DNA of 64,000 nt from Oikopleura dioica (taxonomy: Eukaryota; Chordata; Appendicularia; Copelata; Oikopleuridae). Each line of letters starts with the position of its first letter. Position 1 is the first letter of the stretch. The stretch covers positions 1,245,001-1,309,000 of the forward strand of contig OU015567.1 of NCBI GenBank assembly GCA_907165135.1, given 5' to 3'. Positions 49,409 through 61,382 of this stretch are shown one piece after another. The notes below the pieces were generated by a model that was not told the DNA's origin, ran no database searches, and saw only the letters and a program-made list of their open reading frames with translations. The translations under genes were made by a program, and so were the position numbers.

Positions 49409-52400
49409 TTAATGCGCTGGCTTGGGCATGTTTCCGCCATTTTTGTAGAGCTGCTTGAAGGACTCGTAGTTCGCAGCGAATTCGCCTTCCTTCTGGTACT
49501 CGTTGAACTTACCATTGTGGAGGTTCTTCATTGGGCAAGGGTCAGGTTTTGGCATCGAGAACTAGGATTTTGTAAGTGATCTGCTTTTTGGTTAGAACTT
49601 ACGTCGATCTTGGGGTTTCTGAGGGCTTCTTTGAAGGTTTCACAGTTGTTGGAAATAACTTGGGCATCGGTGCCTTCCTGGTTTTCCCAGTATTTGATGC
49701 AGTTGGAGCACTTCTTTGATTTGGAGAAGACGCACCTAAGAGGAGATAATCAACAGTTTCCTCCTTGTTTTTTCTTACCATTTGCAAGTATCCTCATGAT
49801 GGTGCCATTCGATGGCCATTCCGTGTTTTTTCAAATAATTGTTGATTCTGAACGGCTCCATAGAAGTTCTGCACGAGCACATGGCATTGACAAGCTCGTC
49901 TGAATAGAGAATGTTTAAGTTTTGTAAATAGCTTTCTTTTTTGTCAAACAAGATAACTCTCCGATAAGCTCACGAGAAATCCGCTTGCTGGAAACGAGAA
50001 GCAAAGCGGGTTACGCTGCGATAAGGGCAAATACTGTTTCGTTACCTTGAGTGAGATTATCGGCGATGGCGGCGTAGAATTGGTGCTTGTGCTTGATGAC
50101 GGGGGAGTTGTCTGGGCGACCGTTGTTGTTCTTTGACCGGATGGAGAAGACGGCCTCGACTTTTTGCTCTGGCTCTTCTTTGAGAACTCGAGGAATTTCA
50201 GCAGCTTCTTCTTCTTCCTCCTCCTCTTCATATTCTCGGCCGAAGAACTGCTGGTCGAATCCAATATCACCAAGCATTACTGAAATCATTTTTTTAACTT
50301 TGATTCATTGAAAAATTCTTGATTCAAAATTTATATTATCTGAAACAAAAACAAGCCACTTACCATTTCCCTCTTCTTCTTCCTCCTCCTCTTCTTCTTC
50401 TTCATATTCTGGTTCCTCCTCTTCCTCTTCCTCTTCCTCTTCTGCTTCCTCAGGTCGGGTTTCGAAGCTCGGTCTGTATTTGATCTTCTCCAGGGCCGCG
50501 GAAAGATCAACCTTATCCTCAGCTCGGCCATTTTCCTTGATGGAGTCGTGGAGCATCTGGAGTTTTTCTTCTGGATCTTCTTCGACGGCGTCCATTTGCA
50601 TGGCACCCTCGGCTTCGATTTCGGCAAGAGCTTCAACCATATTCTCAGCATTGGTCTCAATGTCCTTCAAAAGCTCGGCGACTTCCTCGTTGTTCAGGTT
50701 CTCGAAGAAGCCGTATTGCTCGAGGCAGTTCTGGATCATCTCCCGTTTGCATGGCCAGAACTCTTTGCCTTGTCCGGCGCATTCAAGAGCATCCTTTTCT
50801 CGCTCAAGACAGTCGCCAAATCGGGCGGGAATTTCGCCATCTTCGATCATTTGGTTGATGCTTTTCATCAATGGAGGAGGATTGGCTTGTTTTCTGAGAA
50901 TTCGTTCGGAAATTCGCTCGATTTTTCGCTGATGCTTTTTGTCGGCGTGATGTTGTCGTTTGTCGGGAGCAAAGTCTGAAGAAAAAAATGGTGAAATCAA
51001 GGAAGAGAATTTTTTCTGGGCACAAATATTCCGACTTCGAATAAAAGTAGATTATGCAATGTTTATTTTGAAAATAATCAATTTCTATCAAAAATGATGC
51101 TTGCTACTTTGTAAAACAAAATCTTTATTTTGTTTACAAATAAATTTTCGGCAAATTTTATCTTTTTTTTAAGAAAAATGTATAATTTCGAATATTTTCT
51201 TGAAAGATTTCAATGAAAATTTTCTTTTATTTTTGATAGAAAAAAAATTGTAGAAACATGTTCTTGGTCCTTATCTCTCTCAATATTTATAATCCGTGAC
51301 CGCACTGAAAAAAATGTGCCCTTATCTCAAACAAAGATAAAATAAAGGCTTGGATTTTCAACTTACGGGATCTGAGAAGGTCCTTTCTTGGGAGACATTC
51401 TTTTCGGCACTGGATGACGCACTCGGCTGGACTGTCGTTGTCATCAGTCGCGGACTCTCCTCGGCAGTCTCGGGCGTTTTTGCAGTCGCGCATGCAATTT
51501 CGCTCGTCCTCGTTGGCGGCGAACCTAAATTCGATGTTTGAATATTTGCTTTAGGTTGGCTGGGAAAATATGAGATTTTTCTTTGGATCTGCTGATGAAA
51601 TGAGTCATGGAAGGGGCTTGATTTTTGAACTGTTCAAAGGAAGAAAACCCGATAAGTTCATTTTATCACCTCTCAGTTAATTCAAAAATCTTCTAAAAAT
51701 AAACTCTTAATCCAGCTTTCTGTCGCCCGCAATACTTTATCGCATGCATTATCGTATGCATTATCTAATAAGCTTCTTCACCTCTTAGAAGCAGATAAGG
51801 TAGCAGAGCAGCTTCAAATAAGTTGAAAAATCTCGACCCAAAAATCAAGATTTGGTTAGTTCAAAATCTGCGAGAATGATCTAATCGTAAAAGCCAGGTT
51901 GATCTAACATCCCTCATGTCGACATTTACGGATTAGCTGGGAAAAGGATGTTTTGCGGCGCGAGGAAGGCTTTTATGTTTCCCGAAGATGACCTTTTCGC
52001 GGTTCGACTGATGAAGCCGGCCGATTAGACCTGTTGACGCTCCTCCTCTTGACTGCTCGTTTTTACACGTCAACCTACGGTAATTGATTCTTGGGATGAT
52101 CAAAACAAGGTTCATTTAAAAAACGATCTTGAGGCTCAGATTCACGGGCATTCTCTTTGAAAAAGACGAATTTCTTCAGATACACCCTAAATTTATTCGC
52201 TGTTTATCGAGGATGGAACTTCTTTGCCTTGTATTACAATAAAGTCAAGTCGTAGACCACCTATTCTAGGGTGAGGGACCCTTGATGAAGTGTCTTGGAC
52301 CGCGTACTTCAGAGATACGCGGCGCAACTAGGGCATTATCTCGAGTTAGAGTCTCCATAACCTCGTCGATTCAAGCACTCTTCGAGAGGTAGTCCAGTAA

Positions 52401-55400
52401 AAGTCACGTGTTATCTCGCTCTTAGATTCTTCATTTCAAAACACACCCCAAATGTTCTATTAATACCCGCCCTTTACGTCATACTTCAAGAGTTCTAGAG
52501 CCAGCCACGTCCAAAACTTACAACAAGAAATGGCTACAAGGAAATTCGAAAAAACCGTAATCTGATTGGCGTATAATTGAGACGCGCCTTTCAGAAATTT
52601 CAAGCGCTTGTCAGCTTTTTCCGACTCAATTTCATTCAAAAGAAAAGTGCTTTACATAATCGTTTTGTTCAGTAAAAAGCCCAAAATATTTTGATACTAG
52701 AAATCGAAATAAACAAAAACATGTCTCTGTTATACGAAACATGATTTTTGAGAAGCAACTATTTTTAATAAGAGAGCAAAATCCAATGTTGCAAGACCAT
52801 AGATCATACTGTTGTCGCCACAAACAGTAATCTTGATTTCAGAGAGCCCAATTAGCTCATTTCTAATCAAAACAGGTCTCAAATGCTAATTCGATTATCC
52901 CCTCATCGGATTTTTAAGGGTCTTTCTCCTTATTTTAACCCTTCTTTTTGGCCCTCCCGGAAGAACATCGTTGTAATTCTAAGTTGTCAAAACAGCGAAA
53001 ACGAAAATTGCACCAAAATTACCAAAAGCGGCGGTCGAAATTTACCAAAAGGAAAAATAACAATTTCAGGGAAGAGCGCTCTCATCGCTGACGAACGAGG
53101 AGAAAGAACCCTAAGCCTTTATGCGTGTAATAAAACAGCTCCTTCCTAATCGCGGAAAATCCAGCGCGAAAGCCGAGTAAAGCCAACACGTATAAGGTTG
53201 ACGAAGAAGTTAAGATGGAAGACCATGTTTTTTCGAGGAGGAGTTTTCGGATGTTATTCAACAATTTAACTTACTTCGATCTTGAAATCCCTGAACACTC
53301 GATTTTTCAATGAACCCAAAGAAAAAGTCCCGAGAAAATGATAAAAAAGAGCACTCGCAAAAAAACCAACGCGAGCGATAAGTAAGAGTCGTCAGATAGC
53401 AGCTCCGATAGCACCGTGCTCGCTCTCTAATCTTATTGAATTTAACCTTTCTAATTTCCTCCGCTGAATAAATCCCGTAGCATGCTGTCTAAAACGTTAG
53501 TTTTTCTGTCAACTTTGTTTTTCACGCTCTTTTTCGATCGAAAATTCGGCATCAGAAAAGCTCAAAAAGCAAAAAAAAAAAGAATTTGAAAAATTTTGAT
53601 TAAAAATCTCACTCTTTAAAAATTACCAAAATTGCCCGAAAATGTCTTTTTTTTTAAATCTAACAAATACAGCAAATTATGAGTCCATGTCCTTATTCTC
53701 CAAAGTCCCAGTTATTCCATCTCCGAGTCGCGTTTCCCGCATGTTTCCGTTTCGGATTTGCAAATTTGAAATTTCCCGAAAAATTCGCGCCCCGTTGAGA
53801 ATGAACACGTTAGTTGAATCATCCAGCCAAAAAGCGCAAAAAATCGGGAGCGTGTCGGACTTTAACACGCCGCTGACATCAGAATCAATGTCCGAAAGCG
53901 CGGAAATCTCGGCACGTGACGCCTTTAATTACCGTTTTGAAGGCGCAGCTGGGAGATATGAACATGCGCATGTTTATTGAGTTAAAACATAATGTTTAGA
54001 TGAGCCAATTAGCTAGAAAACCTATGGGAAGGGATGAACGCTCTGGGAAGAGAAGTTTACGGTTTTTACTTTTTGAAGTTGTTTTTGGCTCGAAAAAAAG
54101 CTTCAAATTCACCGAATTTTCCATTTAAAAAGGGATGATGTAATTTATCGACAAAAATGGGAAAATAGCTAGAAAAAATGCCATTTTTTGTCAGAAATTT
54201 CATTGGCGCACCAACCGGAAGCGTAAATATGATTGGCCTTTATTTTCCCCAAATTTTTAAATGTTTTTATCGCAATTTTTGTCAATTTTTGCCTCTCGAA
54301 ACCGCTTTTGATTGATTTTTTTTTGCTCTGTTATTTTTCTTAGATTCTCCTTTTTCCTCCTGAAATTCCCGTCTTATACACCAGCTCAGCGCCGATAAAC
54401 TTTTTCATAAAGAATTCGCGGTATTTTTTCTCCACGTCTGCCGTTTCGATTTTCAACCTCGCGAAAACCGCGGCGGAATATCTGCCTCAAATATCGGCTT
54501 TAGATATTTCCGCGCTGAGACGACCCTGTTTTGGGCGAAACAGATTTGCCAGTCATTATCATTTTCACGTGAACGTAAAAATACGAGAACTCGAAAAATA
54601 CGCAGAAAGTTGCGTTTCAATCCTTTTTTTTTTTACATGATTTTCAAAAGATATGGCCCTTTTTAGCCCTCTTGGAAGGAAAAGGTTAAAGGTTCAAGCA
54701 AAAACAACATAACAGCCATTAAACTCTAATGCATACTTCTCAATTCAACCTCTTTTGCTATGTCTCGTCCAAGTTCTTATCTGGAAATATCGCATTTAAC
54801 AAAAAGACAATACATTAACATAATATTCGGTCGGTTTATTTAACCGCGGCCCCGCTCGATAATTTCTCAAAAGATCATAAAGAAAATAATTATTTGAAAT
54901 TTGATTTTCCTCCCTCGAATCTCAAGCGTCGTAAGATTGGATTACTCATCATATTTTCGAATTTCCGGATGAAGAAATAGAAGCAGAAGAAGAGAAACCA
55001 AAATCCAAAACCTAATTCCGCGGTGAAATTCCAGGTTTGAGGAGCACTTGGTAAATTTATAAATATTTCATCCCAAAAAAGCTGCGGATTTTTACTTCCA
55101 AAGTACACGACTTTGAAATGAAAAAAAAAGAAAAAATAATTATTCAAGCCGAGAAATTTTGTTGAGCCCCGTTGTCCCGCTTTTTTGGCGTAAGTAAGGG
55201 GCCAAAGCCTTCTAAATGACAGATCAATCCGCTGCGCCCTGTCAAATTGAGTCACAATGAGTTTTATTTTCGAAGAAGAATTTTTGGATTTTTTTCTCAA
55301 AAAAATTGAGAATCGAAGAAAAATATCGATTTTTCAGGGCACGAAAGCCGCTTGCGGCTTTTTTTAAATAAAAAAAGATTTCGAAAATTCCATAAGCAAG

Positions 55401-57035
55401 CGGCTTTTACTCGAAAGTCATTTTTTTTCGGCCATTTTCCCAATTTTTTACCAAAAACTTTGTCTAAGATGCAAAAAAAGCCGCAAGCGGCTTTTGGTTC
55501 TTGGAATGACTCGTAATCGAAAAGCCGAGAGCGGCTTTTACTTTGTGTTTTTTTTTGACATCTTTTTATTTTTGAAAAATAATCCAGTTTTGCTTGAAAA
55601 AACGATAGCTGTCAAAATTCGCTGAAAATCAATTACCGCCTCTTCGAAAAAACAAGTCCACGAAACTGATCCAAACGTGTTGCCTCTGATCCTAAAACGA
55701 TGAGCAGGGTGTAACCTGGATCTTTGCAGGGCGTCTTTGGTAGCACGTTAGCTCCGTAAATCGCCGCCACCTGCAAGTGTCGCCACTTGACTCTCTTTCC
55801 GAAAAGCTTTCTTTTCATCCTTGTTCGAATAATAAAACTTCTGTCAAGAAACAAGACAGTGCACGAAATTCTTTTACTTGTCAAAGAAAGAATTTTTCAC
55901 TTTTCGAAAAATTCAACCCTTTTTTAAAGAACACGTGTCTTGGAATTTTACTTCTACTCAAACCTCGAGAATTCAAATTTTAGCTCTTAAAATACAGAAT
56001 TCTCTGAAACTGAGCAACAATTTTCGTTCGACCGAAGAAAAAAATTCGAAAAAGTGTTTGGATGTTCAAGTTTAAAAATTTTAAACAACGCGGCTTAAGT
56101 CCTGTCTGTGCCTAAACTCTGCCCTAAGACCAACGTCACAACAGAATCCACTTCTACCTTCCTAATCCCAGCCCTCTATCCCTTCCTTTCTCTTATTTTT
56201 GACAAAACAAAAGCTCAAAAAAAATTCTCAATTTATATTTCCCAAACTTTCTCAAAAGAAAAAAACAGAAAAGCCGCTGAACGGCTTTTTTCATTTCGAA
56301 GCCGCGAAGCGGCTTCGCCATTATTTTAATAAGAATGACATGATTATTTTTGGGAAGCGGCTATATTTTGGTTTTTGATCAATCTGAAAAATAAAAAGAG
56401 AACAGCTTAGAAATTTCTTCAATGAACCTGGGTAATAACTTGGCCATTTCTTCATTCATTTGTTTCTCAAGTGCCCACCGGCCGGAATTCTCGCTGTTTA
56501 AGGACCCGCAGGTTCCTGCAAGAGTTCTGAGAGCAGTATGATCTAAAGAGCGCGACTTGCGCAAATAGCAAGTTGATTTTGACAGTAATTGATCCTCAGA
56601 TACGTCACACCCGCCCTTCGATCCGTCAGATCGTATTAGTAGAGGGGATCAAATACACCTAATAATCGCTGGTTTTGAAGGTCAGAGATCCGGTTGATTC
56701 ACGTAAATAGAGAGGGGATATCCTTATTTCCAAAAATGAATGATGAAAAATTAAATTTTTTCTTTGAAAAAATACGAATCGAACAAATAGAAGCTGGGTA
56801 AAATCGAGATTTCTCCCTCAACGTAGCTTCAAAATTACTTCTCTCTGGGCCAGAACACGCTCAAAATGTCAATTCTACTCGACATTTACCTCCTGTGTGA
56901 CATTTCACATTAGCGCCCTACTCTCTATTCTCGCCCAAATTACAGTCAGATCCAGTAAAAGTCCCCTTAAAAATGTACTTACATCGCGCCACCTTGGACG
57001 ACTGAGGCGACAGTCAGATATTTGAAGAGCTTCAT
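49409..57035 (-). CDS. secreted Cys- and Glu-rich protein with a 5.5-kb first intron
   Basis: Exons: 57035-56983 (signal peptide KLFKYLTVASVVQGGAM), 51524-51367, 50975-50364, 50279-50046, 49899-49779, 49735-49603, 49561-49409; together 487 aa with consistent phases and GT-AG junctions. Cys-rich modules (NCMRDCKNARDC, ECVIQCRKEC, then GDCLEREKDALEC ... PCKREMIQNC) alternate with long Glu runs at ~260-290 and ~305. A second Cys module follows (MCSCRTS ... CKWCVFSKSKKCSNC). No known family. Exons 2-7 are firm; linking the signal-peptide exon across 5.46 kb rests on matching phase, a good gtaagt donor and no other candidate. Otherwise 57035-56983 begins a different gene. Confidence 0.7.
51525..56982. 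other. long intron or intergenic stretch
   Basis: No convincing gene. Minus-strand frames at 54890-55300 (a hydrophobic GFGFWFLFFCFYFFIRKFE segment) and 55633-55884 are open but unsupported. GCCGC/GCGGC hairpin words cluster at 55335-55545 and 56265-56320. Confidence 0.45.
55335..56325. repeat. cluster of GCCGCNNGCGGC hairpin words
   Basis: gaaagccgcttgcggctttt, gcaagcggctttta, aaagccgcaagcggcttttg, aaaagccgagagcggctttt, aaaagccgctgaacggcttt and gaagccgcgaagcggcttcg: six variants within 1 kb, like those at 19565-19660. Confidence 0.6.
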
Positions 57036-57538
57036 TCTTTTGTTCTTAAGATTCTTCGGATCTTTCTGTCTCTAGAATTGGTCGATACAGTCTTCTTTGA
57101 CCCTTTGATGAGTGAAGTCTTCAGAGCGAGTTTCTCTGAGTCGCGCAAAAACGTAAAAACGGCTTTACAAAGATTGAGCGATTGAGTACCAAAATTGGAG
57201 CCCCACGGTAGTTCTAGCCGAGGAAGGTTGCGCGGCCACTAGCGCGCCACCTCGCGGGCGCTGAGCACCAAGAAACCAGGCGGGGCACCATTGTGGCACC
57301 TCTTTCGCCTCACGAGTGCAAGGCCCTTGGGCAGAATGGATCGAAACTCAGAGATCGGTAGTTGAACAAGTCAGAGTGCACGGGGACGCGCTGGCTCTAG
57401 AATTCGCCCGTAAGCAATTTCGTAAACAAGCGCATTGAATTTGAAGCACCAGTTGCGCGGAAGGACACTTCACGAAATGAAAAGTACTTTAGGCGATGAA
57501 TCATCGAATGAGCAGCAAATTTTTTTGATAAAAATTAA

Positions 57539-57745
57539 TCATAAAATAAGAAATAAGGAAAGAAATAAAAAACAGAGTGCCGTTTCAGCCGCGAGGAGGA
57601 GTTTCCTTTGATCAAAGCGCGAATCGCATCCTCGTTTTCGCCTTGTTTTAAGAGTAAAACGTCGACCTTTTTTACACTTGGCGCATTTGTAACAAACGAT
57701 CAGAATTACTTTAATAATGTTTGAAGGACTCCCTGTTTTCAAGCC
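57539..57745 (-). other. possible 3' coding end, uncertain
   Basis: A frame encodes a hydrophobic stretch and Cys pair (IIKVILIVCYKCAKCKKG). Another frame after a weak acceptor gives ENEDAIRALIKGNSSSRL. The joining intron would be only 25 bp. Could be a membrane protein tail or noise. Confidence 0.2.
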
Positions 57746-57831
57746 AACGCCTCTTTCTGTATTTGCATAAAGATCATGTAAATATTATGTAGACTCGTAT
57801 TATAATCTTCTTTATTTTGAAATACGAGAGA

Positions 57832-60329
57832 ATGGGTAAAGATCTTGCACATTACAGCTACATACAAGCTCTCAAAGGTAGCGATGAGGATGATCCTCAT
57901 CAAGTGCTCTGGTTAATGAAGGAGAATACTAAGGGTACGAGTTACCTTTAACGGGGGGATTCGTCAATATGGAAAATTCTCAAAATTGAAAATTATGACT
58001 ACATTTTTGAACTCCTCGTGAAAAACTTAGAATTTTTGGTCTCGTGTTTTTTTTATTGGTTCACTTAAAACACGACAAAAATCAAGTTAAACTTTTGAAT
58101 AGAGCCAACGGGGGAATTTTTTGAAAAGGCTGATATTTCCCCAAATAACTCTCATAACTAATTTTTGCCTACAAATCATTGTTCTTTGATGGTTTCTGAA
58201 TCATATTAATTCAAAAACTTCTAGTCTTTTCGAGTTTTTAGGAAATTTCGGTCAAAAATGAGTAGAATTTTGATTTTTTGCAGAAATCGCAAATGAACAA
58301 GGAACTTTTGTTTTTGAAAAAGTGACATTTTATTTTTTGTCGCCGATTTTTCAGGGGTCCAATCTGTCAATTGATATCATTTGGTAATCGAAAAAAAATT
58401 TGGTTTTCGAAATTTGTGTTTGCAAGACACCCCTTCTTCAACTCTAATTTTTGAGAAATTTTACAAATAAATTTTTTGTTTCTTTTTGCCGATGACTTCT
58501 TCCAACCCTTTTCTTTTTAATCAGAAGATTTATTTTTTCAATTCCATCAGGGTTTCCCGCTTTTTTGTTTTTCCGTAGCCCGAATATTGACGACCCCCCT
58601 CTTAAGATTTTTTCCTCAAAAATTGATAAATTATACTTTTTCTCAGGCAAAAACTTCGTCGTAATGAAGGCTGGTATAGAAAATATATCTAAAATGAACG
58701 AGTTCTTATTGATGAAGAAATTAGAACATCAAAATATTGTAAAAGTCTACGAAATGGTTCAGTTTCCATTTAATTCATACTTCTATTACGGATTTACGAT
58801 GCAATGGGGCGATCAAGGAACATTGGCAGATTTTATAAGATTACAGGCAACATCAGTTTGGTTATGGATCGAAAGAGATGCGTTCAAATTAATTTCTCAA
58901 CTCGTCTATGGAATGTCTTTTATTCATCAGCAAAAACTTATTCACAACGATATTCGACCGAAAAATATTTTCATTAGTGGAATTGGCAATCAACTTTTGA
59001 TTGGAGATTTTAAACTTTCAGGAAAAATTTTAAACATTTTAACGCTTGAACGTACGTTTATTTAGTTAGGCTGAACGCATATCACACAAATTTCTGAGAT
59101 TTGCTTAATTTTAAAAACGAAGGCTTATACACTTGACGATAACAATTATTTGTAATTCTACAAAGTTGAAACATAATCTGCGTTATTGATGATTATTAAT
59201 CAAGCTCAAATAGTAAAACTGCGCAAAATAATATGATAATAATGATGATAAATATGATGATAATTCAATGATATGGGCCCGATTCGCGTTCAATTTTTAT
59301 TAATAAAAAAATAAGCATTAATCAAAAACTTTCTTCTTAATAATGCTATCTGATGAAAATTTACGAAAGTTGAAAGTGGAAAAACTTCAAATATTATAAA
59401 GAAAGGGAATTCAAGATTTATTCCACCTGTGTGTTTTGGTTCAATGCAAGTTTACAATTTCAGAACAGATGTTTGGGCAGTTGGTGTTGTTATTTATATG
59501 ATCAGTTATTTAAAGAATCCTTTTGAGGACGATAGTGATTTTCAAATGGTTAAGAAAATTCGCGAAGGAAAGTTCACAGCTTCCAAATAATGTTATGAGT
59601 ATCAATAAATTTGAGCTTTATAAGGACAATATGAGACACCTGCTCGAAACTTCCCTAATTGCGATTCTCTTATCAAGTATTGTCTTCAAAAAGATCCTGC
59701 AAATCGTGTCGAAGATTGTTGTTCCTTAGCTAAGAATCCTCTTATTTCAAATTTTATCTCACAACTGGAAGCAAAGATTCATCCAAATAATTTTCAATTT
59801 GAAAAACCCAAAGAAAATGAAAGGATCGCATAAAATAATAAAAATCATTTTTTCTGATAATATTTTTGATATGCTTCATCAGAGAAAATTCAATTAAAGA
59901 TTCCAGCGATTATTCAGAATCTCTAATAACAGATACCACTCCACCTGGCTTTGAAAACACCACCGAAACTTCTGGTTAAATATTGTTTAATGTTCAAATC
60001 AAAACTTTTGATTTCTAGGCATATCAGAGCAGGAAATCTGGAATATGATTAACAGAAAACTTGATCCACTTTGGGATTGTGTAAGCGATTTACAAAAGAA
60101 TAAGTACAACACAAGCGCTGCAATAAAGACTTTGCAGAAAGATGTGGAAGTTTTAAAGACCAAAACTCAAGATATAAACGAAAATGCAGCAAACCATGAT
60201 CTGACCGTTGATAATCTCGTCGATGAAAAAGAGCAATTAAAAATTGAAAATGAGACATTCAGCCGTTCAAAATATATAAGAAATCAAAATCATTACAAAA
60301 AAGAAGAAGAAATTATCTACTGGGTATAA
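57832..60329 (+). CDS. NEK-like divergent protein kinase with coiled-coil tail
   Basis: Six exons (57832-57934, 58647-59021, 59406-59567, 59625-59823, 59883-59974, 60019-60329) give 413 aa, phases consistent. Kinase landmarks: Lys in FVVMKAG, helix-C Glu in MNEFLLMKKLEHQNIVKVYE, catalytic loop IHNDIRPKNIF (HND for HRD), GDFKLS (DFK for DFG), no APE (RFIPPVCFG), helix F RTDVWAVGVVIYMI, and CLQKDPANRVED with NPLISNF as in NEK kinases. A glycine-rich loop is absent. The C-terminal part is a predicted coiled coil (LQKDVEVLKTKTQDINENAA). Three junctions (59022-59405, 59568-59624, 59824-59882) fit only as GA-AG. A TTAA MITE lies in intron 1. Lys, Glu, Asp and Asn are kept, so weak activity is possible. 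Confidence 0.8.
57948..58605. mobile_element. TTAA element in the kinase intron
   Basis: Left end ttaacggggggattcgtcaa tat, right end atattgacgacccccctctt aa, TTAA at both edges, 658 bp. Removing it leaves a 58-bp intron. Confidence 0.75.
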
Positions 60330-60339
60330 ATGATATGCG

Positions 60340-61380
60340 AACGAATAATAATTTGATTGAATAATCAATTTATTAAGGGTCATATGTGGTCAATCTTCGT
60401 GGTATTGAAAACTATTTCTCTTAACCTCTTCTCTAAGCCTTAACATTAACATTTAGCCCGTTTACGTAATTTACCCCGAAGATTGACCGCCTATGTCGTA
60501 ATTAAGCGTGTTAGATTAACCTTGTTGTTCTTGATTCAATAAATCCTGTATCTTCTTCTTTAATTCCTAGTTTCCGGACTTATGAGATACATGTTGTATA
60601 TGACTGCTCACAAAATGATTTGCGACTGTGAACAGATGTTTGTTTATTGTCCGCATCTCAAATAAAGTCTGACAAATTTGCTCAATTGAAACAAGATTAT
60701 TATGTTTGGCTTTAGATTTGACACGGTAGTCAAGCTCAAAATCTTGTGCAATTTCTACAAATTGTGGAATTATGACACGACCGCTTCATTGTTTTCTTCA
60801 TTGTGCTTCATATCGTGAAAAAGACGGTATTCTTATGTATCAGCATGGGTATAGGGCGGCTACGTTCCAAATAGTTAAAATTGTAACGGCGTTACAAAAA
60901 TTCAAAACCAAATTGAACCAGTGTGCACTTCGCTTCTGAATTGAAGGAAACTATTTTTTGGTTTACCTTTTTGCTTATTCTGTCAAAAATAATAAGAAAA
61001 ACCGAATAGAAAATAATTTTATGACAAGAAAATCTGAATGTTAAAAAATTCTAACAGCCAAAATTATGAATGACTCATGTTAAATGAGTTTTAATAATAT
61101 TTATTCAAATGCTCAAAAAACAAATTCAAATAAAGAAGCAAATTCAACCGAATATAATTGCGAAGATTTTTTTCTTTTTTGTCATTTTGCTGTTGAGTTA
61201 TCCACAAAGATTAAAGCCACAAATAATGAAAATATGCGCATTAAATAATTTATAACCGGAGCAAAATCTAATTATAAAAGCTATTGGCAGGTAAGCCATG
61301 AGTTTCTGTCTAAAAATGTACCATTAGCTTCTTCATTCAGCATTTGTCTGTTTATCCAGAGAAAGTTGTACTAAAAACGA
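60340..61380. other. intergenic
   Basis: AT-rich, no supported exon; aataaa words near 60537 and 61078. Confidence 0.45.
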
Positions 61381-61382
61381 CG

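Noticed and set aside
52250-52420. Possible structured RNA with ggaccgcgtacttcagagat
   Set aside because: Some pairing is possible but no known RNA family signature is visible.
54890-55300. 136-codon minus ORF with a hydrophobic segment
   Set aside because: Interesting membrane-like stretch but no convincing start, partner exon or family; left as unproven.
55633-55884. 83-codon minus ORF
   Set aside because: Starts with TTG, no homology, both strands open.
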